A stretch of DNA of 44,056 nucleotides from Pseudomonas lactucae (GCF_016937615.1 NZ_JAFHKI010000098.1:1-44056), one strand, 5' to 3'; positions 27,694-36,233 are shown, counted from the stretch's first letter. A program made the numbers and translations. Notes: a model not told the origin generated them from the letters alone.

Positions 27694-27780
27694 GGCGAAT
27701 GCTCCGAGGGTTGAATCAACGATGCGTCAAGCTTGGCCGACAGCGCCACCGAATACCAGCCCGGCCAAAGTTTTCAAAAC

Positions 27781-27811
27781 TTGACCTTGCCATCGTGGCA
27801 AGGTCGAAACT
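27781..27811 (+). promoter_or_regulatory. CueR-type promoter/operator of copZ
   Basis: TTGACC (-35, 27781-27786) and GAAACT (-10, 27806-27811) are 19 bases apart. The spacer holds a perfect palindrome, GACCTTGCCA (27783-27792), TCG, TGGCAAGGTC (27796-27805). This is the textbook CueR box. It points to copZ, whose ATG is 30 bases downstream of the -10. Confidence 0.88.
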
Positions 27812-27840
27812 GGCGTCAATCTCATCAAAGGAGTCATGTC

Positions 27841-28032
27841 ATGCAAGTATTCAGCGTTGAAGGAATGACCTGCGGCCATTGCGTCAAGGCGGTGACCCAG
27901 GCGGTGCAAGACCGCGATCCGGCTGCGCAAGTGGAGGTCGACCTCGCGACGAAGCAAGTTAGTGTGCAAAGCCAGCTTCCCCCTGAAGAGATCGCGAAGT
28001 TGATCACGGAAGAAGGCTACACCGTCGTCTGA
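27841..28032 (+). CDS. copZ: Copper chaperone CopZ
   Basis: This 63-residue protein is a single heavy-metal-associated domain with GMTCGHC (residues 8-14) and the ferredoxin-like pattern ending in LITEEGYTVV. Such proteins bind Cu(I) through the two cysteines and hand it to CopA. The ATG at 27841 follows AAAGGAG at a good distance; the frame is open further upstream, but that part covers the CueR promoter and cannot be coding. It is divergent from the secreted small gene and copA-cueR, and the shared CueR-type control predicts joint induction by copper. Confidence 0.93.
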   Translation: MQVFSVEGMTCGHCVKAVTQAVQDRDPAAQVEVDLATKQVSVQSQLPPEEIAKLITEEGYTVV

Positions 28033-28065
28033 TTTTTAATCGTTAGCGAGCTATCGTTATGTTCA

Positions 28066-28116
28066 AGGCACCCAGGCCCGGCTAGACTGTGGGGCTGCCG
28101 ACTCACTTGGGTGCCT
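28066..28116 (+). promoter_or_regulatory. Hairpin over the start region of the Bcr/CflA gene
   Basis: AGGCACCCA (28066-28074) and TGGGTGCCT (28108-28116) are perfect 9-base complements around a 33-base loop. The right arm ends one base before the ATG at 28118 and includes the only plausible ribosome site (TGGGTG). The hairpin could block translation of the transporter. It may instead be a terminator of copZ, but it has no T-run. Just upstream, ATCGTTA occurs twice (28039-28045, 28053-28059). Confidence 0.45.
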
Positions 28117-28117
28117 G

Positions 28118-29311
28118 ATGAACCTTCGCATAATTCTGATCCTGGGCGCCTTGAGCGCCTTCGCGCCGCTGGCGATCGATTTTTACCTGCCGGGCTTTCC
28201 GGCAATGGCCACGGCGTTCGCCACCGATGAAAAACATATTCAGTTGACCCTGGCGGTGTATTTTGCCGGCCTGGCCATCGGCCAATTGATCTACGGCCCG
28301 CTGGCGGACCGTTTCGGTCGACGCGGGCCGCTGCTCAGCGGCGTGACCCTGTTTACCCTGGCGTCTTTCGCCTGTGCCTATGCACCTTCCCTGGACTGGT
28401 TGATCGGCGCCCGCTTCGTGCAGGCGCTGGGCGGCTGTGCAGGCATGGTGATTTCCCGCGCGGTGGTGAGCGACAAGTGTGATGCGGTGGGTTCGGCCAA
28501 GGTGTTTTCCCAATTGATGCTGGTGACCGGTCTGGCGCCGATCCTTGCGCCACTGGCCGGTGGCCTGATGGTAGGGCTGTGGGGCTGGCAGTCGATCTTC
28601 CTGGCGTTGTCGATTTTCAGTGTGATGGCGGCGGTCGCCGTGGCGGTCGGTTTGCCGGAAACCTTCCCGGCTCATCAGCCGCGTCAGCCGTTGTCCGGCT
28701 CGCTGCGCCGCTATTTGGGGCTGCTGTCGGACCGGGTTTACCTCGGTTACGCGCTGACCGGCGCGCTGTCGATTGCCGGGATGTTTGCCTACATCGCCGG
28801 TTCACCGTTCGTGTTTATCAAGCTCTATGGCGTGCCCGCCGAGCATTACGGCTGGGTGTTCGGTTCCAACGCCGCCGGTTTTATCCTGGTGGCACAGCTC
28901 AACGCGCGCTTGCTGGCCAAGCGTGGCCCGGCGTTTTTGCTGTCGCGCACGGTGTGGCTCTATGCGTTGGCAGGCATGACGCTGCTGGGTATTTCGGCGC
29001 TGCACACTGACGCATTGTGGCCATTGCTGGTGCCGTTGTTTATCTGCATCGCCAGCCTGGGCTGCATTTTGCCCAACACGTCGGCCTGCGCCATGAGCGG
29101 GCAGGGCGCCCGAGCGGGGAGCGCGTCGGCGTTGCTCGGCTGCATCCAGTTCGGCGTGGCGGCGGGCGCGGCGTCGTTGGTGGGGCTGTTGCACGATGGC
29201 ACGGCCATGCCGATGGCGATGGTCATCAGCCTGTGCGGTGTGTTGGCGGTGACGGTGGCCGTATCGACCCAGCGCCTGCAACGAACCAGAGCCTTGCAGG
29301 CGCAGGTCTGA
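28118..29311 (+). CDS. Bcr/CflA family drug-resistance MFS transporter
   Basis: This 397-residue inner-membrane proton-driven exporter has 12 predicted helices. The N-terminal signature LAIDFYLPGFPAMA and motif A between helices 2 and 3 (YGPLADRFGRRGPLL) identify the Bcr/CflA branch of the DHA1 drug antiporters. GARFVQALGGCAGMVISRAVVSD is the matching helix 4-5 region. There is no strong Shine-Dalgarno: the region before the ATG is one arm of a hairpin. It starts 86 bases after copZ on the same strand. A link with copper is not indicated. Confidence 0.92.
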   Translation: MNLRIILILGALSAFAPLAIDFYLPGFPAMATAFATDEKHIQLTLAVYFAGLAIGQLIYGPLADRFGRRGPLLSGVTLFTLASFACAYAPSLDWLIGARFVQALGGCAGMVISRAVVSDKCDAVGSAKVFSQLMLVTGLAPILAPLAGGLMVGLWGWQSIFLALSIFSVMAAVAVAVGLPETFPAHQPRQPLSGSLRRYLGLLSDRVYLGYALTGALSIAGMFAYIAGSPFVFIKLYGVPAEHYGWVFGSNAAGFILVAQLNARLLAKRGPAFLLSRTVWLYALAGMTLLGISALHTDALWPLLVPLFICIASLGCILPNTSACAMSGQGARAGSASALLGCIQFGVAAGAASLVGLLHDGTAMPMAMVISLCGVLAVTVAVSTQRLQRTRALQAQV

Positions 29312-29319
29312 AGGGCGGT

Positions 29320-29493
29320 TCAGCCAGCGGCGGACTGTGGCTGGCTGACAGGAAAGCGATGGGGCGCCTGGATGCGCGCCTGCAGGGTATCGGCAAAGGC
29401 GCGGGCCTCGGCTTCGGTGTGGAAAATAATGGCTTTCTGATCCAGCCGGACCTCCCACTGGGATTTTGCTAACGCTTTTATCAGGATTTTCAT
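29320..29493 (-). CDS. Small basic/aromatic protein of unknown function
   Basis: This 57-residue protein starts MKILIKALAKSQWEVRLDQKA at an ATG preceded by GAGGAAG at about 8 bases. The pattern beta-beta (ILIKALAKSQWEVRLD, AIIFHTEAEA) followed by a helix (EARAFADTLQARIQ) suggests a small folded domain. I do not recognise a characterised family. Eleven further codons are open upstream, but the ribosome site favours this start. It ends 8 bases from the convergent MFS stop. Confidence 0.65.
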   Translation of the reverse strand: MKILIKALAKSQWEVRLDQKAIIFHTEAEARAFADTLQARIQAPHRFPVSQPQSAAG

Positions 29494-29638
29494 TGCTGAC
29501 TTCCTCACGTAAAAGAATCGTGGCAAAGGCGGCCAATATAAACCTGAATACGCTCACAAATGTGACAAGGATCAAGTCTCTGACTAGCGGTGTCGTCCAT
29601 GACTCACGTGAATAATGGACGACACTGACAGACGCTTC

Positions 29639-30652
29639 CTAGAACCCTTCCAACACGATCTTGCCCTTGGCTTTGCCGCTTTCCAGCAGCGCATGGGCCC
29701 GGCGCAGGTTCGCCGCGTTGATCACGCCAAAGTGCTCGCCCACCGTGGTTTCCAGGGTTCCGGTATCGATCAGTTCGGCCACGCGGTTGAGCAGGTTGTG
29801 CTGCTCGATCATGTCCGGGGTTTCGAACATCGAGCGCGTGTACATGAACTCCCAGTGCAGTGACAGGCTCTTGCGCTTGAGCTTGCTCACGTCCAATGCC
29901 TTGGGATCGTCGATCAACGCCAGTTTGCCCTGAGGCTGCAGCGCTTCGACCAGTTGGTCCAGGTGATGGTCGGTCTGGGTCAGGCTGGCGACGTGGGTCA
30001 CTTGCGGGTGGCCGGCCTGTTTCAGCGCTTCGCTCAGTGGTTGGCTGTGGTCGATCACCAGGTCGGCGCCAAGTGCCTTGGCCCATGCCTGGGTTTCCGG
30101 ACGCGAGGCGGTGCCGATCACTTTCAAGGCGGTGAGCTGGCTGGCCAATTGGGTCAGGATCGAGCCCACGCCACCGGCGGCGCCGACGATCAGCAGGCTC
30201 TGGCCTTCATCCTGTTTACCCTCACGCACTTGCAGGCGTTCGAACAGCAGTTCCCAGGCGGTGATGGTGGTCAGCGGCAGCGCGGCGGCTTCGGCAAAAC
30301 TCAGGCTCTTGGGCATATGACCGACGATGCGCTCGTCCACGCTGTGCAGTTCGCTGTTGCCGCCTGGGCGCAACAGGGAGCCGGCATAGAACACCTTGTC
30401 GCCGGCCTTGAACAGGGTCACGTCACTGCCGACCGCCTTGACCACACCGGCCACGTCCCAGCCCAGCACTTTGGCGGCGCCGTTTTCCGGGGCGACGTTT
30501 TGGCGCACCTTGGTATCCACCGGGTTGACCGAGATGGCTTTGACTTCCACCAGCAGATCGCGCGGGCCGGCGACCGGCGCTGGCAGTTCGATGTCTTGCA
30601 GCGATTGTTCGTCGTTGATGGGCAGGGAGGCGTAGTAGGCAATGGCTTTCAT
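29639..30652 (-). CDS. Zinc-type alcohol dehydrogenase-like / quinone oxidoreductase family protein
   Basis: This 337-residue medium-chain dehydrogenase has an N-terminal GroES-like domain (LVEVKAISVNPVDTKVR, GWDVAGVV) and a Rossmann domain with the NADPH loop VGAAGGVGS. The cysteine ligands of true zinc alcohol dehydrogenases are absent, so it is probably a zinc-independent NADPH quinone/enone reductase of the ZADH1-like group. GGAACC precedes the ATG. It is divergent from a LysR-type regulator across 117 bases, a usual regulator-target pair. The substrate is unknown. Confidence 0.88.
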   Translation of the reverse strand: MKAIAYYASLPINDEQSLQDIELPAPVAGPRDLLVEVKAISVNPVDTKVRQNVAPENGAAKVLGWDVAGVVKAVGSDVTLFKAGDKVFYAGSLLRPGGNSELHSVDERIVGHMPKSLSFAEAAALPLTTITAWELLFERLQVREGKQDEGQSLLIVGAAGGVGSILTQLASQLTALKVIGTASRPETQAWAKALGADLVIDHSQPLSEALKQAGHPQVTHVASLTQTDHHLDQLVEALQPQGKLALIDDPKALDVSKLKRKSLSLHWEFMYTRSMFETPDMIEQHNLLNRVAELIDTGTLETTVGEHFGVINAANLRRAHALLESGKAKGKIVLEGF

Positions 30653-30769
30653 GGGGGTTCCGGAGAAAGGGTGGTGATCAGGTAAACAGATAATTGGCTA
30701 TTTCCCACGAAGATAAAAGCCGCTAAAACGTTAGGCTGTTTCAATAAAATTTTGATAATGGGCGGATAG

Positions 30770-31699
30770 ATGCTGCGCTTTGATGATTTGCAGTTGTTTG
30801 TGCGCGCGGCCGACTTGGGCAGCCTGTCGGCCGCGGCGCGGGTGATGGAACTGTCGCCCGCCGTGGCCAGCGCTGCGCTTAAACGCATCGAACAGCAACT
30901 GGGCGCGCGCTTGCTGGCGCGCTCGACTCGCAGCCTGCGGTTGACCGCCGAAGGTGAAGGCTTCCTGGACTACGCGCGCGCTGCGCTGAGTTCGCTGGAT
31001 GAGGGGCGGCGCTTATTGGCCAGTGGCCAGGACCATGTCAGCGGCGTGTTGCAACTGTCGGCGCCCTCCGATTTTGGCCGTAACCAGTTGTTGCCATGGC
31101 TGGACGAATTCCAGCGCGAATACCCGCAGCTCACCGTGCGCCTGTTGTTGGGCGATCGGATTGCCGACCTGTTCCGTCAGCCGGTGGACATCGCCCTGCG
31201 CTACGGTGAGCCGGAGGATTCCAGCCTTATCGCGCTGCCTGTGGCCCCGCACAATGTCCGCGTATTGTGCGCGGCCCCCGGCTACCTGGCGCGGCACGGC
31301 GAACCTCGACACCTGGAGCAGTTGGCCCAGCACAATTGCCTGCTGTATATGCTCGGCAGTCGCGTGCATGACCATTGGGCTTTTCACGACGGCAAACGTG
31401 ACGTCAGCCTGACAGTTGGCGGCGACCGCTTCAGTGACGATGCCGATGTGGTGCGCCGTTGGGCGGTGGCGGGCGTGGGCATTGCCTACAAGTCCTGGCT
31501 GGATGTGAGCACCGACGTGCTGGCCGGGCGCTTGCGCTTGATCCTGCCGGAGCTGCGTGGCGAGCGTACGCCGCTCAACCTGCTGTGCGCCCACCGCGCC
31601 CAGTTGAGCAAACCCATCAACCTGCTGCGCGAAATGCTCGTGTCCCGTTGTGCGACATTGACCGCGCAGTTGCCGGCACGCGTGGGCACGGGGCAATAA
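30770..31699 (+). CDS. LysR-type transcriptional regulator
   Basis: The 309 residues have an N-terminal winged helix (MLRFDDLQLFVRAADLGSLSAAARVMELSP) and a C-terminal effector domain starting near residue 90 (GVLQLSAPSDFGRNQLLPWL). It belongs to the group that often sits beside oxidoreductase genes. GGCGGA precedes the ATG. It probably controls the divergent oxidoreductase gene. An AT-rich dyad in the gap, TCAA-N7-TTGA near 30744-30758, is a weak operator candidate. The effector is unknown. Confidence 0.9.
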   Translation: MLRFDDLQLFVRAADLGSLSAAARVMELSPAVASAALKRIEQQLGARLLARSTRSLRLTAEGEGFLDYARAALSSLDEGRRLLASGQDHVSGVLQLSAPSDFGRNQLLPWLDEFQREYPQLTVRLLLGDRIADLFRQPVDIALRYGEPEDSSLIALPVAPHNVRVLCAAPGYLARHGEPRHLEQLAQHNCLLYMLGSRVHDHWAFHDGKRDVSLTVGGDRFSDDADVVRRWAVAGVGIAYKSWLDVSTDVLAGRLRLILPELRGERTPLNLLCAHRAQLSKPINLLREMLVSRCATLTAQLPARVGTGQ

Positions 31700-31833
31700 C
31701 CTTCATCACAGCAGGAAATTTCACTCAGAGCCTGTCCCTATCTACGCTGTCAGACGCCGTGGAACTGGCGGAAAGCGCACCTATACTTTGGCGCCAACCG
31801 CAGCACAAAAATAGTTCGACAGGGAGTGAATCG

Positions 31834-32520
31834 ATGGAAGAAGCACCTTGCATCAGCCAGATCGCCAGCTTGCTTGCCGAGCCAAAACGCACGGCCATGC
31901 TCTGGGCGTTGATGGACGGTTCGGCCCGATCGTCGCAGGAGCTGGCAACGCTGGCCGGGCTGTCGCCGGCCTCGGCCAATGCGCATCTGGCGCGGTTGAC
32001 CGGCAGCGGCTTGCTACGCATTGAGGCACGCCGCGGCGGGCGCTTGTTCCGCGTGGCGGCCCCGGATGTGAGGGCTGCCATCGATGCATTGGCAAACACC
32101 ACCTTCGCCAGTGCGGCACGCAGAGCGTCGGGAACTTCACCACCGCTGCTGCTGGCGCCACCGTCATTGCGCCATGCCCGGCTGTGCCATGGCCATCTCG
32201 GCGGCGAGTTGGCGGCGGCGCTCTACGAACGGATGATGGCGACGGGTTGGATTGAACGCCTTGAACAGCGCATCGAGGTCACGGTCAAGGGCGCGCAGCA
32301 GTTGGCGGACCTGGGCATTTTCATCCAGGCGCTGGCGTCGCCGCTGGTGTGCGATTGTTTTGATTGGAGCCGGCAGCAACCGCATCTGGGGGGGACGTTG
32401 GGTACTGGGCTGTTACAACTGTTTTTGCAGTCGAACTGGGTGAGTTTGATCAATGAGTCCCAGGCGCTTGAGGTGAGCGATCTCGGGCTGGTGGAAATCG
32501 CCCGATTGGCCCTGTCGTAG
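31834..32520 (+). CDS. ArsR-type helix-turn-helix regulator with long C-terminal domain
   Basis: The 228 residues begin with an ArsR-like winged helix: IASLLAEPKRTAMLWALMDG, then SSQELATLAGLSPASANAHLARL as the recognition region, and LLRIEARRGGRLFRVA as the wing. The C-terminal 110 residues contain ARLCHGHLGGELAAALYERM, a motif shared by a group of long ArsR-type proteins, and two further cysteines (LVCDCFDW) that might sense metal or redox. AGGGAG lies 7 bases before the ATG at 31834. The frame is open further upstream but overlaps the LysR gene. No obvious target gene is adjacent. Confidence 0.83.
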   Translation: MEEAPCISQIASLLAEPKRTAMLWALMDGSARSSQELATLAGLSPASANAHLARLTGSGLLRIEARRGGRLFRVAAPDVRAAIDALANTTFASAARRASGTSPPLLLAPPSLRHARLCHGHLGGELAAALYERMMATGWIERLEQRIEVTVKGAQQLADLGIFIQALASPLVCDCFDWSRQQPHLGGTLGTGLLQLFLQSNWVSLINESQALEVSDLGLVEIARLALS

Positions 32521-32558
32521 ATACCTTTCGCTGTGCAAGCAGGCAACACAAAGCCAAT

Positions 32559-32582
32559 GCGGGCTCGCCACGGCAAGCCCGC
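32559..32582. repeat. REP-type palindrome between convergent regulator and adenine deaminase genes
   Basis: GCGGGCT (32559-32565) and AGCCCGC (32576-32582) pair around CGCCACGGCA. The flanks (CCAAT before, TCACAG after) and the core GGCAAGCCCGCT recall another common Pseudomonas REP class, different from the GTGGGAGGGGGC copies. It may end transcription from both sides. Confidence 0.65.
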
Positions 32583-32608
32583 TCACAGTTTTGGCCTGTG
32601 TTATCCAG

Positions 32609-33562
32609 TTACGGTTTTACGAGTCGAGCGTCCAGGCTGTTTTGCGCCAGGCGTTTGGCCTGGTCCTGGGTCATGCCCAGCGAGGTGTACAGCGCGTGGA
32701 AGTTCTCGGTTACATAACCACCGAAGTACGCCGGATCGTCCGAGTTCACCGTTACCTTCACGCCACGCTCAAGCATGTCGAGAATGTTGTGCTGGGCCAT
32801 GTCGTCGAATACGCAGAGCTTAGTGTTGGACAGCGGGCACACGGTGAGCGGGATCTGCTCGTCGATGATGCGTTGCATCAGGCGCTCGTCTTCGATGGCC
32901 CGCACGCCATGGTCGATACGCTGGATTTTCAGCAGGTCGATGGCTTCCCAGATGTACTCCGGCGGGCCTTCTTCGCCGGCGTGGGCGACGGTGAGGAAGC
33001 CTTCGTGGCGGGCACGGTCGAACACGCGCTGGAACTTGCTCGGCGGGTGGCCCATTTCCGAACTGTCCAGGCCGACGGCGACGAACGCGTCACGGAAAGG
33101 CAGCGCCTGGTCGAGGGTTTTCTGCGCTTCGTCTTCGCTCAGGTGGCGCAGGAAGCTGAGGATCAGGCCGCTGGTGATGCCCAGTTGCTGCTCGCCATCT
33201 TTAAGCGCAGCGGCGATGCCGTTAAGCACCACTTCGAACGGCACGCCACGGTCGGTGTGGGTTTGCGGGTCGAAGAAAGGTTCGGTATGGATCACGTTCT
33301 GCGCTTTGCAGCGCAGCAGGTAGGCCCAGGTCAGGTCGTAGAAATCCTGAGAGGTGCGCAGCACGTCGGCGCCTTTGTAGTACAGGTCGAGAAATTCCTG
33401 CAGGTTGTTAAAGGCGTAGGCCTTGCGCAGGGTTTCAACGTCGTTCCACGGCAGCGCGATTTTATTGCGTTCAGCCAGGGCGAACAGCAATTCAGGCTCC
33501 AGCGAGCCTTCCAGATGCAGGTGCAGTTCTGCCTTGGGCAGGGCGTTGAGCCAATCGTACAT
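32609..33562 (-). CDS. Adenine deaminase (adenosine deaminase-like family)
   Basis: This 317-residue amidohydrolase hydrolyses adenine to hypoxanthine and ammonia. The zinc ligands begin with HLHLEG (His14, His16). The catalytic region has VAHAGEEGPP, followed by DHGVRA and NSDDPAYFGG at the expected places. The family is commonly named adenosine deaminase, but the close P. aeruginosa relative PA0148 (same MY-WLNALPKAELHLHLEG start) was shown to prefer adenine, so I call adenine deaminase. It fits the purine-salvage theme of the following 6 kb. The upstream region is AT-rich (ATTTTAAAA before the ATG) with a weak ribosome site. Confidence 0.9.
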   Translation of the reverse strand: MYDWLNALPKAELHLHLEGSLEPELLFALAERNKIALPWNDVETLRKAYAFNNLQEFLDLYYKGADVLRTSQDFYDLTWAYLLRCKAQNVIHTEPFFDPQTHTDRGVPFEVVLNGIAAALKDGEQQLGITSGLILSFLRHLSEDEAQKTLDQALPFRDAFVAVGLDSSEMGHPPSKFQRVFDRARHEGFLTVAHAGEEGPPEYIWEAIDLLKIQRIDHGVRAIEDERLMQRIIDEQIPLTVCPLSNTKLCVFDDMAQHNILDMLERGVKVTVNSDDPAYFGGYVTENFHALYTSLGMTQDQAKRLAQNSLDARLVKP

Positions 33563-33755
33563 TTTTAAAATCTCATCAGGTGCAATGGCGGCATTCTACA
33601 GGGCATGGCCGAAATAATCGGTAAAACCTGACCGGCAGGAGAGTATTCGTTTTATTCGTACAAGGGCGGCGTCAACTAAGATGTAACGAAACGTTAGCAG
33701 CGTGGCGCAGTCTGTACCCCATCAATGACTGATTTGCCGTTTGAAAAGGCCCGTA

Positions 33756-34847
33756 ATGCTCACACTCCTCAAGCAAGAAAAATTCATGCTGCTGGCGCTG
33801 ATTGCTGCCATTGCTGCGTACCCGTTGGAGCATTGGATGCTGCACAGCGGGCAAATGGTGGCGCTGTTGGCCGGTGTGGCGCTGATCGCTTTCATCGTGA
33901 TGGCGTCGATGCGTGTGGCCCACCACGCCGAGCAATTGGCGGAAAAAGTCGGCGATCCCTACGGCACCATGATCCTGACCCTCGCGGCGGTGTTGGTGGA
34001 GGTGGTGATCCTGGCGATCATGATGAGTAACGAACCATCGCCGACCCTGGTGCGAGATACCATCTACTCCGCTGTAATGCTCGATATCAACGGTATCCTC
34101 GGCCTGGCCGCGTTGATGGGCGGCATCAAGCATGGCGAGCAGTCCTACAACGATGATTCAGCACGTACCTACAGTGTGATGATTCTTACCGCCATGGGCG
34201 TGTCGATGGTGGTGCCGGAATTTATCCCCGAAGCTGACTGGAAAATTTACTCGGCCTTCACCATCGGCGCGATGGTGGTGCTCTACACCTTGTTCCTGCG
34301 TATGCAGGTTGGGCCGCACAGTTACTTCTTCAGCTACAGCTACCCGGAAAAACGTCGCAGGAAACTGCCCGAAGAAGAGCAGGAAACGCCGGTGAACCTG
34401 GCGTTCTCCATCGGTACCCTGGTGTTTGGTGTGATCGTGATTGGCGCACTGGCCGAGGTGATGTCCAAGACACTCGACCTGGGCCTGGAAGGCACGGGCG
34501 CACCGCCGGTGATCACGGCGATTGTAGTGGCGGCTATTTCGGCGGCGCCGGAAATTCTGACGGCGTTGCGCGCAGCGTTGGCCAACCGCATGCAGTCGGT
34601 GGTCAACATCGCGCTGGGTGCTTCCTTGTCGACGGTGATTCTGACGGTGCCGGTGATGGAGGCCATGGCGCTTTACACCGGCCAGCCGTTCCAGATGGCG
34701 ATGACCCCGGTGCAGACGGTGATGGTGTTTATTACGTTGATCGTGAGTGCGATCAACCTCAACGATGGCGAAACCAACGCCATCGAAGGGATGACCCATT
34801 TTGTGCTGTTTGCGACCTTTATCATGTTGTCTCTGCTAGGCCTATAA
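33756..34847 (+). CDS. chaA: Ca2+/H+ (Na+/H+) antiporter, ChaA-like CaCA family
   Basis: This 363-residue inner-membrane protein (E. coli ChaA 366) has about 11 membrane helices. Two CaCA alpha-repeats are visible: MILTLAAVLVEVVILAIMM in the first half and TAIVVAAISAAPEILTALRAA in the second, with the acidic residues for cation binding. A hydrophilic basic/acidic loop (YPEKRRRKLPEEEQ) divides the halves. The ATG at 33756 is preceded by AAAAGG at 6 bases; a TTG at 33741 is less likely. Calcium, sodium or potassium export in exchange for protons is the family role. It is convergent with the 8-oxoguanine deaminase gene, 27 bases apart. Confidence 0.88.
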   Translation: MLTLLKQEKFMLLALIAAIAAYPLEHWMLHSGQMVALLAGVALIAFIVMASMRVAHHAEQLAEKVGDPYGTMILTLAAVLVEVVILAIMMSNEPSPTLVRDTIYSAVMLDINGILGLAALMGGIKHGEQSYNDDSARTYSVMILTAMGVSMVVPEFIPEADWKIYSAFTIGAMVVLYTLFLRMQVGPHSYFFSYSYPEKRRRKLPEEEQETPVNLAFSIGTLVFGVIVIGALAEVMSKTLDLGLEGTGAPPVITAIVVAAISAAPEILTALRAALANRMQSVVNIALGASLSTVILTVPVMEAMALYTGQPFQMAMTPVQTVMVFITLIVSAINLNDGETNAIEGMTHFVLFATFIMLSLLGL

Positions 34848-34874
34848 GCACTGCAGGATTTGAACTGTGTTTGC

Positions 34875-36233
34875 TTAGGTGCCGGCGATCAACTGCCGTG
34901 CGGCCTGGGTGTGATCGGCGATCAAACCCTTCAAGTCCAGGCCCTCGACCTGCCCGTCGATCACTCGCCATTTGCCTGCGACCATTACCCGATCCGCTCG
35001 GTCAGCGCCGCACAACAGCAGCGCTGAAATCGGATCATGGCTACCGGAGAAGCGCAGCTCATCGAGCTTGAACAGCGCCAGGTCGGCCTGTTTGCCGACG
35101 GCCAATTCGCCGATATCCGTACGTCCCAGCAATTGCGCCGAGCCTTTGGTGGCCCAGCCGAGCACGCCTTCAGGAGTGATTTTTTCGGCGCCGTAACGCA
35201 GGCGCTGGATGTACAGCGCCTGGCGCGCTTCGAGGATCATGTTCGAGGCATCGTTGGATGCGGAGCCATCCACGCCAAGCCCGATAGGCGCGCCGGCGGC
35301 GAGCAAATCCTGGGTCGGGCAGATGCCAGAGGCCAGGCGCATGTTCGAGCTTGGGCAGTGGCAGATGCCGGTACCGGCGGCGCCCAGGCGCGCGATTTCA
35401 TCCGGATTGAAGTGAATGCCATGCGCCAGCCAGGTGCGCGGGCCGAGCCAGCCGACGCTGTCGAGGTAGTCCACGGTGCGCAGGCCGAAGCGCTGCAGGC
35501 AAAAGTCTTCCTCGTCGAGGGTTTCCGCCAAGTGGGTGTGCAGGCGCACGTCCAGGCTGTTGGCCATCTCGGCGCTGGCTCGCATGATTTGCGGCGTGAC
35601 GGAAAACGGTGAGCAGGGCGCCAGGGCGATCTGGATCTGTGCCCCTTCGCCCCGCTCATGGTAGGCGCGGATCAGGCGTTGGCTATCGTCGAGAATCACC
35701 TGGCCTTGTTGCACCGTCTGCTGCGGTGGCAAGCCGCCGTCCGCTTCGCCCAGGCTCATGGAACCGCGGGTGAGCATGGCGCGCATGCCCAGTTCACGCA
35801 CGCTGTCGACTTGTACATCGATGGCGTTTTCCAGCCCATCGGGGAACAGGTAGTGGTGATCGGCTGCGGTGGTGCAGCCTGAGAGCAGCAGCTCGGCCAG
35901 TGCGACTTTGCTGGCCAGGGCGAGTTTCTCCGGCGTCAGACGCGCCCATACCGGGTACAGGGTTTTGAGCCAAGGGAACAAGGGCTGGTTGACCACCGGT
36001 GCCCAGGCGCGGGTCAGGGTTTGGTAGAAGTGGTGGTGGGTGTTGATCAGCCCCGGCAGCACCACATGCTCACGGCCATCGAACACCTGTGTGCAAGGCT
36101 GCGCGGGAGCTTGCCCGTGGGCCAGCACTTCGGTGATCACGCCGTCTTGCAGCACCAGGCCGCCACGGGCGTCGAGACCATTGGCAGTGAAAATCGCGAG
36201 GGGGTTTTTTAACCAGATACGGGTCGCAGGCAT
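34875..36233 (-). CDS. 8-oxoguanine deaminase
   Basis: This 452-residue amidohydrolase of the guanine-deaminase/TrzN-like group converts 8-oxoguanine to uric acid and ammonia. The metal motif is HxH in LINTHHHFYQTLTRAW. The later ligands lie in LHTHLAETLDEE (His), AHGIHFNPDE (His) and GVDGSASND (Asp). The sequence agrees with P. aeruginosa PA0142, the enzyme for which this activity was established. GAGGAG precedes the ATG. In the window it lies downstream of the NCS2 permease, RutR-like regulator, YigZ and SDR genes on the same strand, but a 185-base gap with a REP separates it from them. Confidence 0.88.
   Translation of the reverse strand: MPATRIWLKNPLAIFTANGLDARGGLVLQDGVITEVLAHGQAPAQPCTQVFDGREHVVLPGLINTHHHFYQTLTRAWAPVVNQPLFPWLKTLYPVWARLTPEKLALASKVALAELLLSGCTTAADHHYLFPDGLENAIDVQVDSVRELGMRAMLTRGSMSLGEADGGLPPQQTVQQGQVILDDSQRLIRAYHERGEGAQIQIALAPCSPFSVTPQIMRASAEMANSLDVRLHTHLAETLDEEDFCLQRFGLRTVDYLDSVGWLGPRTWLAHGIHFNPDEIARLGAAGTGICHCPSSNMRLASGICPTQDLLAAGAPIGLGVDGSASNDASNMILEARQALYIQRLRYGAEKITPEGVLGWATKGSAQLLGRTDIGELAVGKQADLALFKLDELRFSGSHDPISALLLCGADRADRVMVAGKWRVIDGQVEGLDLKGLIADHTQAARQLIAGT

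Noticed and set aside
25006..27714. 902-codon open frame on the plus strand
   Set aside because: It mirrors copA and cueR, which have all catalytic motifs. Its protein is low-complexity (Gln/His/Gly-rich) and crosses the copA promoter.
33725..34030. Alternative 101-codon frame overlapping the chaA start
   Set aside because: It overlaps the well-supported antiporter in another frame and gives an Arg/Gly-rich protein with no features.
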